Source: an uncultured Gemmiger sp.
Lineage (GTDB): Bacteria > Bacillota > Clostridia > Oscillospirales > Ruminococcaceae
Length of the DNA stretch: 48,892 nt
Assembly (NCBI GenBank): GCA_944388105.1
Contig: CALXHN010000009.1
Location: forward strand, 1-48,892
Direction: 5' to 3'
Each line of letters begins with the position of its first letter. Position 1 is the first letter of the stretch. The notes below the pieces were generated by a model that saw nothing but the letters and a program-made list of their open reading frames with translations, had not been told where the DNA came from and ran no database searches. The position numbers and the translations under genes were made by a program. This document shows positions 42,509 to 48,892 of this stretch, in pieces.

Positions 42509-43477
42509 TTATTTGGTTCGGTTCAGCCGCTGGTCCACGCCGAAGAACTTGAACATCCGGCAGTTGCCCAGCATCCGGCTGGATACCTTCTCGGTGTAGC
42601 GGGCTTCAAAGATGCCCTGGTCGGTAATGTTGGTGGTGTACACGGTGGGACGGTGACAGAGCATCCGGGTGTTGACCAGCTCGTACAGCACGCTGATGGT
42701 CAGGGCGGTGATGTGCTCGGTGCCCAGATCGTCCAGAATCAGCAGGTCAGCCTCCTTGCAGGCTTCCAGCCAGCTGTCCTCGCTGTCCCGGTCAAAGTGT
42801 TCCCGGCTCAGCTGAGCCGCCAGGGCGGCGCTGCTGGTGTACAGGACATCGAATCCCCGCTCCAGAACGGCATCGGCCACGGCCAATGCCAGATGGGTCT
42901 TGCCCAGTCCGGCTCCGCCCATGAACAGCAGATTCTGGCTGTGCGGTCCGAAATTCTCCGCCCAGCGGCGGCAGTATTGCAGGACCTTGGCCATGTATTC
43001 CCGGGGCGGGCCGCCCAGTTCCGGTTCCACCTCCGCCGGATAGCGGTTTACATCAAAAGTATCAAAGTCACACAGGGCCAGGGGACTGGCGGCGTTGATC
43101 TCCTCCCGGCGCAGGGTGCGGGCCACCTGGGCCACGCACCGGCAGGGAGCTCCTTTATACAGGCCGGTGTCATGACACAGCGGGCAGGAAAATTGGGGCT
43201 CCAGGTCGGCGGAGGTCCGCCCCGACTTGCGCAGGACGTTCTCCAGTGCCTGTCCCGCGTCCGCCAGCTTTTTGGCGGCGGATGCGGTATCGGCGCCCCG
43301 GGCAGCGGCCATGGCCAGGGCCAGTCCCGCCTGGACACGGGCCTCCTCGGCGGCGGCCAGTTCGGGGCTGGCGGCAAAAGCCGCGCTCCGCATACGTTCG
43401 GCGCGGGTCACGGCCTGCTGGCGCCGTCCGGCAATGTGGCGCTGTGCTTCTCGAAACAGTTCGTCCTTGGTGCGCAT
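42509..43477 (-). CDS. ATP-binding replicative helicase loader (DnaI/DnaC-like)
   Basis: This 322-residue AAA+ protein loads the replicative helicase onto DNA. It has an N-terminal helical part, a zinc-type cluster CPLCHDTGLYKGAPCRC (Cys98, 101, 112 and 114), Walker A GGAGLGKT (187-194), Walker B LLILDDLG (245-252) and a sensor region around YTTNI, ending in the arginine-finger area SSRMLGNCRMF. CGGAGGAC in the end of the dnaD-like gene provides the ribosome site, 3 bases before it. It forms an operon with that gene; DnaB itself is not in the window. Confidence 0.9.
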   Translation of the reverse strand: MRTKDELFREAQRHIAGRRQQAVTRAERMRSAAFAASPELAAAEEARVQAGLALAMAAARGADTASAAKKLADAGQALENVLRKSGRTSADLEPQFSCPLCHDTGLYKGAPCRCVAQVARTLRREEINAASPLALCDFDTFDVNRYPAEVEPELGGPPREYMAKVLQYCRRWAENFGPHSQNLLFMGGAGLGKTHLALAVADAVLERGFDVLYTSSAALAAQLSREHFDRDSEDSWLEACKEADLLILDDLGTEHITALTISVLYELVNTRMLCHRPTVYTTNITDQGIFEARYTEKVSSRMLGNCRMFKFFGVDQRLNRTK

Positions 43478-43480
43478 GGC

Positions 43481-44386
43481 TTAGTCCTCCGTTTCATCCT
43501 CAAACACGGCATTCCAGTTGGCATGGAACAAATCCTTTTTGCCCGGGGCGGGGGCAGCGGGCTTCTGGGTGGTGGCCAGAATGTTGGCACCGGAAAGCTG
43601 TCCCTTGCCCCGCACCGCCTGCAGGGTGGTCAGTCCCTGGGACCGCCAGGACCGCAGGATGCCGTCCACATACCGCACGGTCCGGTGTGCCTCGGCGTGC
43701 AGGATGGCCTCGGCGATCATCTCTGTGCCAAAGCCCCATTCCTCATACCAGCGGATGATGGCGGTGCGCTCCCAGCGGGTCAGGCGGGAGGCTTCGGTGC
43801 CGAACTGCAGGGCAACTTCGCTCCAGCGGGCGGCGCGTACCGCCTCCTGCTTCAGGAACCGTTCGGCGTCGGCGCCGGTCTCTACCCCCGCCTCCCGCCA
43901 GCGGGCCAGTTCCCGGCTCACCGCGGCCACGGTGCACCGGCCCTGCCGTGCCACTTCGGCACAGCAGGTCAGGATCACGTCGGGCAGCCAGCCGTCCTGC
44001 AGGTACAGTCCCACCAGACGCTGCATTTCGCTGCGGCTCAGTGCCCGTCCCAGAGCAGCCTGGGCTTCCTGACACAGCACCGCCACATAAGGGTCGTTCA
44101 GGGTGGTCAGATCAATGTGGGGCGGTTTGGGGGCTTCCGGCTGGGGCAGGGCGCTGCGGTCACTTTCCAGCAGGCCGGCACCGGCCCAGTACTGCAGGGC
44201 CCGTTTGGCGGATTCAATGCTTTTCAGGCCCAGGTCGTGGGCGATGGTGCGCGGGTCCGGTGCGCCGCCGCCGACGAGGTACAGGGCCACCCGCACCGCA
44301 TCACCGTCTGCCCGGGGCAGATGCTGCCACACCAGGCGAGGCACGGCCACCGTGTCCCCGTTATGTGCCGCCAGCCGATATCCCAT
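43481..44386 (-). CDS. DnaD-domain replication initiation/primosome protein
   Basis: The 301-residue protein has an N-terminal winged-helix-like part (LPRADGDAVRVALYL, DPRTIAHDLGLKSIESAKRA) and two DnaD-like (DnaB_2) segments, the second with YEEWGFGTEMIAEAILHAEA and YVDGILRSW. DnaD proteins remodel DNA at origins and recruit the helicase loader. ATG 44386 (MGYRLAAHN) follows CGGAGG; the ATG at 44416 is close to the -10 and has no site. It is the first gene of the loader operon. Confidence 0.85.
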   Translation of the reverse strand: MGYRLAAHNGDTVAVPRLVWQHLPRADGDAVRVALYLVGGGAPDPRTIAHDLGLKSIESAKRALQYWAGAGLLESDRSALPQPEAPKPPHIDLTTLNDPYVAVLCQEAQAALGRALSRSEMQRLVGLYLQDGWLPDVILTCCAEVARQGRCTVAAVSRELARWREAGVETGADAERFLKQEAVRAARWSEVALQFGTEASRLTRWERTAIIRWYEEWGFGTEMIAEAILHAEAHRTVRYVDGILRSWRSQGLTTLQAVRGKGQLSGANILATTQKPAAPAPGKKDLFHANWNAVFEDETED

Positions 44387-44422
44387 GCTTTTTTCCTCCG
44401 TCCTTGTTTTTTGCATCTTACC

Positions 44423-44451
44423 ATTATAGCATCACCCCTGCAGGGTGTAAA
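44423..44451 (-). promoter_or_regulatory. Sigma-A promoter of the dnaD/dnaI-like operon with palindrome in the spacer
   Basis: On the minus strand: TTTACA (44451-44446), a 17-base spacer and TATAAT (44428-44423). The spacer contains the palindrome CCCTGCAGGG, which could be an operator. Confidence 0.85.
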
Positions 44452-44527
44452 GCAAGGCCGGAGGGGACTTGGCAAAACCGACAAAAACAAATGTGAAATC
44501 TTGGCGGGTATTTCCGGCGCCCGCCGC

Positions 44528-44556
44528 TTGCGCATGCAGCCAAAAGAATCTACAAT
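44528..44556 (+). promoter_or_regulatory. Promoter of the PyrE-like gene
   Basis: TTGCGC (44528-44533), a 17-base spacer and TACAAT (44551-44556). Confidence 0.6.
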
Positions 44557-44625
44557 AAAAGTAATAACTCCCGCGCGTTGCGGCACATGAGCGCATACCA
44601 AAAAGTGGAAAAAGGAGTGATTCCC

Positions 44626-45264
44626 ATGGCCATCAGTCTGGTCAAGCTGCCCACCAAAAAGAAGGACCTTCTGCTGCGCGTGGCAAAGGGCCATTTTGCC
44701 ACCAGCCACAGCCACATCAACTATTATATCGACGTCACCATGCAGAAGACCCGTCTGTCTGAGGCCCGTGCGGTGGCCCAGGAACTGGTGCGCCATTACA
44801 CCGCCACCACCATCGTGGACACGGTACTGTGTCTGGACGGTACCGAGGTCATCGGCGCCTGTCTGGCATCCGAACTGACCCGGGGCGGCTATGTGAACAT
44901 GAATGCCCACCAGACCATCTATGTGGTCAGCCCCGAACATACCAGCGGCAGCCAGCTGCTTTTCCGGGAAAACACTTCCCCCATGATCACCGGCAAACAT
45001 GTGCTGATCCTGGCGGCTTCGGTCACCACCGGTTACACCGCCCAGGCAGCTGTGGAAGCGGTGGATTATTACGGCGGCATGGTGGCAGGCATCACCTCCA
45101 TCTTCGCCACGGTCACCGAGTGCTCCGGGTATCCCGTCACCAGCATTTTCGATCCTTCCACCCTGGGTGATTACGAGAGCTACGACTCCCGCAACTGCCC
45201 CTGGTGCAAGCAGGGCATCAAGATCGACGCCCTGGTCAACAGCTACGGCTATTCCAGCCTGTAA
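44626..45264 (+). CDS. PyrE-like phosphoribosyltransferase-fold protein with altered PRPP loop
   Basis: The 212-residue protein has a type I PRTase fold and is closest to orotate phosphoribosyltransferase-like proteins. The PRPP loop reads VLILAASVTTGYTA (126-139); active enzymes have two acidic residues where this one has Ala130 and Ala131. The ending CPWCKQGIKIDALVNSYG is shared with PyrE-like relatives. Without the acidic pair, catalysis may be lost or changed, so it could be a sensor or salvage protein. ATG 44626 after AAGGAGTG was chosen over an in-frame ATG at 44578. It appears monocistronic. Confidence 0.75.
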   Translation: MAISLVKLPTKKKDLLLRVAKGHFATSHSHINYYIDVTMQKTRLSEARAVAQELVRHYTATTIVDTVLCLDGTEVIGACLASELTRGGYVNMNAHQTIYVVSPEHTSGSQLLFRENTSPMITGKHVLILAASVTTGYTAQAAVEAVDYYGGMVAGITSIFATVTECSGYPVTSIFDPSTLGDYESYDSRNCPWCKQGIKIDALVNSYGYSSL

Positions 45265-45314
45265 AAAGCCCATGAGCGGGGCATTTTTGCCCTGATGTCC
45301 TTTTCTCTTTTCGC

Positions 45315-45346
45315 AAAACCCCTGCCGTTGCACCGGCAGGGGTTTT
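45315..45346 (+). terminator. Terminator whose loop holds the next promoter's -35
   Basis: AAAACCCCTGCCG (45315-45327) pairs with CGGCAGGGGTTTT (45334-45346). The loop TTGCAC is the -35 box of the following promoter. Confidence 0.85.
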
Positions 45347-45356
45347 GTGGTATGCT
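45328..45356 (+). promoter_or_regulatory. Promoter of the WecG/TagA and sugar transferase genes
   Basis: TTGCAC (45328-45333), a 17-base spacer and TATGCT (45351-45356). The spacer is the 3' arm of the preceding terminator. Confidence 0.65.
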
Positions 45357-45450
45357 AAGGACAGTGTGCCCGCCTGTTCCGGCAATGGATACGGCGGGCC
45401 GGCAAACAGCTGGTTCCGGCCGGACCGGAACAGAAAAGGAGGGCTGCCTG

Positions 45451-46203
45451 ATGCCGGAACAACAGTTCCCGACCTGTGAAATCATGGGGGTGCGGGTGGC
45501 TGTCACCGATATGGACGCCACCCTGCGCCTGCTGCGGGACAATCTGGAACGCTGGCGCGGGGAGTACATCTGCGTGGCCAATGTCCACACAACCGTCACC
45601 GCCCACCGGGATGAGGAATACCGCAGGGTGCAGAACGGTTCTGCCATGGTATTGCCGGACGGTGGACCTTTGTCCAAGTACAGCCGGACGCACGGGTACC
45701 CGCAGGCAAAGCGGGTCACCGGCCCCGATCTGATGCGCCGGGTTCTGGCCGAAAGCGCCGAACACGGCTGGACCCATTACTTCTACGGTTCTACCCCGGA
45801 AACGCTGGAAAAACTCGGGGAAGTGCTGGCACAGCGCTATCCCGGCGCCAAAGTGGCGGGCATGTACAGCCCGCCCTTCCGTGCCCTGACCCCCGAAGAA
45901 GATGAGGCGGATGTGGCCCGCATCAATGCGGCTGCTCCGGATTTTGTCTGGGTGGGTCTTGGTGCGCCCAAGCAGGAGCGCTGGATGGCAGCCCACCACG
46001 GTCGGGTTCATGCCTTGATGCTGGGGGTGGGAGCTGCCTTTGATTATGAGGCAGGCAACATCCAAAGGGCTCCCGGCTGGATGCAGCGGCACAATCTGGA
46101 ATGGTTCTACCGGCTTATGCAGGACCCCCGGCGGCTGTTCGGGCGGTATTTTTCCACCAACCTGCGCTTTCTGGCCTGGGCTGCGCGGCAGAAAAAATCA
46201 TGA
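45451..46203 (+). CDS. WecG/TagA/CpsF family glycosyltransferase
   Basis: The 250-residue protein is of the GT26 family, which transfers N-acetylmannosamine (TagA, WecG) or related sugars to lipid-linked GlcNAc in wall teichoic acid or polysaccharide synthesis. Family marks are ANVHTTVTAHRDEEYR, LPDGGPLSKYSR, GPDLMRRVL, HYFYGSTPETLEKL and DFVWVGLGAPKQERWM, all in the expected order. It should act on the inner membrane face. ATG 45451 after AAAAGGAGGG is chosen over the longer frame. A sugar-phosphate transferase follows 18 bases later. Confidence 0.92.
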   Translation: MPEQQFPTCEIMGVRVAVTDMDATLRLLRDNLERWRGEYICVANVHTTVTAHRDEEYRRVQNGSAMVLPDGGPLSKYSRTHGYPQAKRVTGPDLMRRVLAESAEHGWTHYFYGSTPETLEKLGEVLAQRYPGAKVAGMYSPPFRALTPEEDEADVARINAAAPDFVWVGLGAPKQERWMAAHHGRVHALMLGVGAAFDYEAGNIQRAPGWMQRHNLEWFYRLMQDPRRLFGRYFSTNLRFLAWAARQKKS

Positions 46204-46221
46204 CGACCAGGGGGAACTCCT

Positions 46222-47667
46222 GTGGCGAAAAAGGATAAAATTCAATATGTGCTGAACCTGCTGGCCGATGCTGTCAGCCTGCTGGTCAGTGTGGTGGCGG
46301 CCTGGCTGATCACTGACAGGGGGCTGCATGTACTTCTGGACTATACCCGTCAGGACTGGGGACAGTTCATTCTGATCCTGATTCTGGCATTTCTGGTGGT
46401 GTATGCGGGATTCAACGGTGCGGCGGGCCTTACCCGCCGTGGCTGGAAATCGGAACTGCTGCATTGCCTGCGCAATACGGTGGTAATGGGAGCGGTGCTG
46501 GCGGTCTGCCTGTTGCTGACAAAGGCGACCCTTCTGGAATCCCGGTATCTGTATGTGGGGATCCTGTCCGCCAACGCGGTCTGCCTGTATTTCTTTCACA
46601 CGGCGCTGAAAACCTACCTGAACAAGTATTTTTACAAAGGCTCCCTGGCCACCCTGGTGGGCATCATCACCACCACCGACCGTGCACCCCTGCTGATTCA
46701 TGACCTCAAACATGACTGGGCCAAAAAACTGCAGGGGGTGGTCCTGCTGGATGCGGAGGAGCCGACAGGCCGTGTGGACGGTGTGCCGGTGGCTGCCGTA
46801 TATGAAGGCGCCCTGGAATGGATCCGCCATGAACCGTTGGATGAGGTGTACGTCAACGTCCCTTACCAGAGCGGTGACTCGCTGCGTCCGCTTCTCAACG
46901 AGATGGAAAGCATGGGCCTGTGCGTGCACCTGAACGTGACGGTGCTGGAACCGTATACCGCTGCGGCCCGCCAGGAAAGCGGATGGCTTCCCAAGCTGCA
47001 GACTACGGTGGAAACGGCGGGCGGAGTGCCTTTCGTCACCATTACAGCGGCGGAACACGATTTTGGCGCCATGATCCTCAAACGGGTCATGGACATTGCC
47101 GGAGCGCTGGTGGGTCTGGTCATTTCGGTTCCCATCATTGCGGTCACGGCCATTCCCCTCAAGCTGGAAAGTCCCGGCCCTCTCTTTTTCCGCCAAAAGC
47201 GGGTCGGCCTCAACGGACGGGTATTTTATATCTATAAACTGCGCAGCATGTACGCAGATGCGGAAAAACGCAAGCAGGAACTGATGAAGCAGAACAAGAT
47301 GCAGGGCCTGATGTTCAAGATGGATGACGACCCCCGCATCACCAGGGTGGGCAAATTCATCCGCCGCACCTCCATTGATGAGCTGCCCCAGTTCTGGAAT
47401 ATCCTGAAAGGGGATATGAGCCTGGTGGGGACCCGTCCGCCCACGCTGGATGAATATGAGCAGTACGACTCCCATCACAAGCGCCGCCTTTCCATGAAAC
47501 CGGGCCTGACAGGGCTCTGGCAGGTCAGCGGCCGCAGTGATATCCACAACTTTGAAGAGGTGGTCAAACTGGATGTGACCTATATCGATAACTGGTCTCT
47601 GGGTCTGGATATGCGTATCCTGGTCAAGACCATCGGTGTGGTGATCAAGCGCACCGGCGCGGAATAA
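46222..47667 (+). CDS. Polyprenyl-phosphate sugar-1-phosphate transferase (WbaP/EpsE-like)
   Basis: This 481-residue membrane enzyme starts surface polysaccharide synthesis by moving a sugar-1-phosphate from an NDP-sugar to undecaprenyl phosphate. It has about four N-terminal helices, a middle nucleotide-binding-like domain (about 145-265) and the C-terminal bacterial sugar transferase domain, with KRVMDIAGALVGLVISVP, FFRQKRVGLNGRVFYIYKLR, RRTSIDELPQFWNILKGDMS and KPGLTGLWQVSGRSD. GTG 46222 follows AGGGGG. The order with the GT26 gene suggests the start of an envelope polysaccharide locus; a strong terminator ends the pair. Confidence 0.93.
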   Translation: MAKKDKIQYVLNLLADAVSLLVSVVAAWLITDRGLHVLLDYTRQDWGQFILILILAFLVVYAGFNGAAGLTRRGWKSELLHCLRNTVVMGAVLAVCLLLTKATLLESRYLYVGILSANAVCLYFFHTALKTYLNKYFYKGSLATLVGIITTTDRAPLLIHDLKHDWAKKLQGVVLLDAEEPTGRVDGVPVAAVYEGALEWIRHEPLDEVYVNVPYQSGDSLRPLLNEMESMGLCVHLNVTVLEPYTAAARQESGWLPKLQTTVETAGGVPFVTITAAEHDFGAMILKRVMDIAGALVGLVISVPIIAVTAIPLKLESPGPLFFRQKRVGLNGRVFYIYKLRSMYADAEKRKQELMKQNKMQGLMFKMDDDPRITRVGKFIRRTSIDELPQFWNILKGDMSLVGTRPPTLDEYEQYDSHHKRRLSMKPGLTGLWQVSGRSDIHNFEEVVKLDVTYIDNWSLGLDMRILVKTIGVVIKRTGAE

Positions 47668-47674
47668 GAACAAG

Positions 47675-47704
47675 GCCCTTCGCTCACGGCGGAGGGCTTT
47701 TTTT
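47675..47704 (+). terminator. Terminator after the sugar transferase gene
   Basis: GCCCTTCGC (47675-47683) pairs with GCGGAGGGC (47689-47697) with one G-T pair, followed by seven T. Confidence 0.88.
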
Positions 47705-47708
47705 CATC

Positions 47709-47737
47709 TTGTGTGCCGCGCGGCGGTCCGATATAAT
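47709..47737 (+). promoter_or_regulatory. Sigma-A promoter of the LytTR response regulator gene
   Basis: TTGTGT (47709-47714), a 17-base spacer and TATAAT (47732-47737). Confidence 0.7.
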
Positions 47738-47768
47738 AAAACCAGGTGACAGAAAGGGGGGCAATCCT

Positions 47769-48479
47769 GTGATTCGCGTTGCAATTGTGGAGGACGACAA
47801 GGCGGTGCAGACCCAACTGGCGGATTATATCCGCCGGTATGAGCGGCAATTCGGCCGCATGTTCGAACTCAGCCTCTTTGATGACGGGGATGAGATCGTA
47901 TCCGATTACCGTGCGGTGTACGATATCATCCTGCTGGATGTGCAGATGCGCCGCATGGACGGCATGGCCGCTGCTGAGCGCATCCGTCAGATGGACAAGG
48001 ACGTTCTGCTGATCTTTATTACCAATATGGCACAGTTTGCCATCCGGGGATATGCGGTGGATGCGCTGGATTATGTGCTCAAACCGGTGCCGTATTTCGC
48101 CTTTTCCCAACAGCTGCAGAAAGCGGTGGCCCGTCTGCAGGCACGGCAGAAGACGTTTCTCACCGTACCGGTGGAGGGCGGCCTGCGCCGTGTGGATGTG
48201 GCCACCCTCTATTACCTGGAAAGCGACGGGCATAAAGTCCGGCTGTACGCAGAGGCCGGGGAGCTGACCGCCCCGGGCACCCTGAAAAGTTTTGAGGAAA
48301 AGCTGGCGGGCAAACCCTTTGCCCGGTGCAACAGCGGATACCTGGTCAATCTGGCCCAGGTCATGGGTGTGCAGCAGAACCTGGTGCAGGTGGGGCCCTA
48401 TGAGCTGCAGATCAGCCGTCCCAAGAAGAAGGCGTTCATGGAAGCTCTGACCGACTATATCGGGGGAGGTGTCCGATGA
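47769..48479 (+). CDS. LytTR-family DNA-binding response regulator
   Basis: The 236-residue protein has a receiver domain with the acidic pocket VEDD (7-10), phospho-acceptor D57 in IILLDVQMRRMDG and the lysine in VLKPVP, then a LytTR DNA-binding domain (from about 135, with YYLESDGHKVRLY, FARCNSGYLVNLAQV). Members of this AgrA-like class control virulence, bacteriocin or cell-surface genes, often with a peptide-sensing histidine kinase. GTG 47769 follows AAAGGGGGG and lies downstream of the promoter. Its stop overlaps the next start (ATGA), so the two are cotranslated. The target genes are unknown; the adjacent polysaccharide genes are a possibility. Confidence 0.93.
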   Translation: MIRVAIVEDDKAVQTQLADYIRRYERQFGRMFELSLFDDGDEIVSDYRAVYDIILLDVQMRRMDGMAAAERIRQMDKDVLLIFITNMAQFAIRGYAVDALDYVLKPVPYFAFSQQLQKAVARLQARQKTFLTVPVEGGLRRVDVATLYYLESDGHKVRLYAEAGELTAPGTLKSFEEKLAGKPFARCNSGYLVNLAQVMGVQQNLVQVGPYELQISRPKKKAFMEALTDYIGGGVR

Positions 48480-48892
48480 TGACATTGCCGGATATCCCCC
48501 GGCTGTACACGGCTCTGGCCGAATGGCTGGCCTGTATGGTGTATGTGCTGGCCCTGCGCCCGCGTTTCGGGCGGGGGGCCACCATCCTCATTGGTGCGGG
48601 ATGGCTGCTGGGAATGGGCGTGTTTCTGCAGCTGACCGGTCATGTTCCCATCGTGTGGTGGATTCCCTGTATGACTGCAGCTGTGGCGGCCATGTATCTT
48701 CTTCTGCTTCTGGCCTGTGAGATCCCGGCTCTGGATGCAGGTTATTGCTGTGCCCGGGCCTTTATTCTGGCGGAGTTTGCCGCCAGTCTGGAATGGCAGA
48801 TCCTCAATCGCCTGTTGGAACACAGGAATTTTCCCAAGCTGATAGATTTGATACGGATTTATTTTCAGGACACGGCGGCAAAGGGCATAACA
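48476..48892 (+). CDS. Membrane protein, probable sensor kinase N-terminus, 3' partial
   Basis: The frame is open for 139 codons and runs off the end. It starts MMTLPDIPRLYTALAEWLAC and shows at least three membrane helices (about 17-30, 38-57 and 63-86). By position, overlapping the LytTR regulator, it is probably an AgrC-like histidine kinase, but no kinase motif lies inside the window. ATG 48479 in the same frame is an alternative start; GGGGGAGG precedes both. Confidence 0.7.
   Translation, partial: MMTLPDIPRLYTALAEWLACMVYVLALRPRFGRGATILIGAGWLLGMGVFLQLTGHVPIVWWIPCMTAAVAAMYLLLLLACEIPALDAGYCCARAFILAEFAASLEWQILNRLLEHRNFPKLIDLIRIYFQDTAAKGIT

Noticed and set aside
42653-44590. 645-codon plus-strand frame opposite the dnaI-like and dnaD-like genes
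   Set aside because: Spans two well-supported minus-strand genes and their promoter; no known motif.
1-48892. CRISPR arrays, insertion sequences, prophage or integration sites
   Set aside because: No regularly spaced repeats, transposase, integrase or phage structural genes were seen; gene order is that of a core chromosome region.
1-48892. tRNA or rRNA genes
   Set aside because: No cloverleaf with a TTCGAAT-type T-loop or rRNA-like segment was found in the gaps between genes by eye; a tRNAscan or Infernal run was not possible.

Overview
The window reads as a chromosomal segment of a GC-rich, Gram-positive anaerobe of the Clostridia, most like the Faecalibacterium/Subdoligranulum/Gemmiger group of Oscillospiraceae. 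This is inferred from the strong G/C bias at third codon positions, the Firmicutes gene order (rimP-nusA-rnpM-ylxQ-infB-rbfA-nrnA-truB-ribF; rplU-rpmA-obgE-mrnC; rpsF-ssb-rpsR), a T-box riboswitch, LCP and PASTA proteins, and a DnaD/DnaI-type helicase loader pair. No rRNA, tRNA, CRISPR array, insertion sequence or prophage was seen. Coding density is high, and most genes have a clear AGGAGG-like site and many have a recognisable sigma-A promoter.

Layout. 1-2373: the 3' part of an LCP cell-wall ligase gene with a long extra C-terminal region. 2400-5693: a T-box-controlled ABC importer, probably for tryptophan (trpXYZ). 5783-9706: murC, a small unknown gene, glyS and a small membrane protein. 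9908-13761: an M29 aminopeptidase and an MBOAT/AlgJ-like O-acylation pair. 13816-22033: the nusA-infB operon, with a terminator-like hairpin in its leader, running to truB and ribF. 22034-25789: a two-gene M16 peptidase unit and lgt. 25863-29213: folD, then rplU-rpmA-obgE-mrnC. 29324-29467: a tiny Asn/Thr/Gln/Lys-rich protein on the minus strand. 29586-33535: an RsmF-like rRNA methyltransferase, yebC, and a zinc-ribbon PASTA protein whose kinase domain has lost both catalytic aspartates. 33640-38569 (minus): rpsF-ssb-rpsR, a type 2 galT, a sugar-1-phosphate nucleotidyltransferase and a zinc-ribbon membrane protein. 38752-42445: prfB without a programmed frameshift and a P-type ATPase. 42509-44386 (minus): the DnaD-like/DnaI-like helicase loader operon. 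44626 to the end: a PyrE-like protein with an altered PRPP loop, two exopolysaccharide or teichoic-acid-type glycosyltransferases, and a LytTR response regulator with the start of its membrane partner.

The segment is mostly core housekeeping: transcription and translation factors, ribosomal proteins, replication loading and envelope synthesis. The points of most interest are the PASTA pseudokinase, the LCP protein with a degenerate EreA/ChaN-like domain, the paired absence of the L27 N-terminal extension and of the Prp protease gene, promoters whose -35 box lies in the loop of the preceding terminator hairpin, the T-box and nusA-leader attenuators, and the unannotated 47-residue protein. No wholly new multi-gene system is evident.
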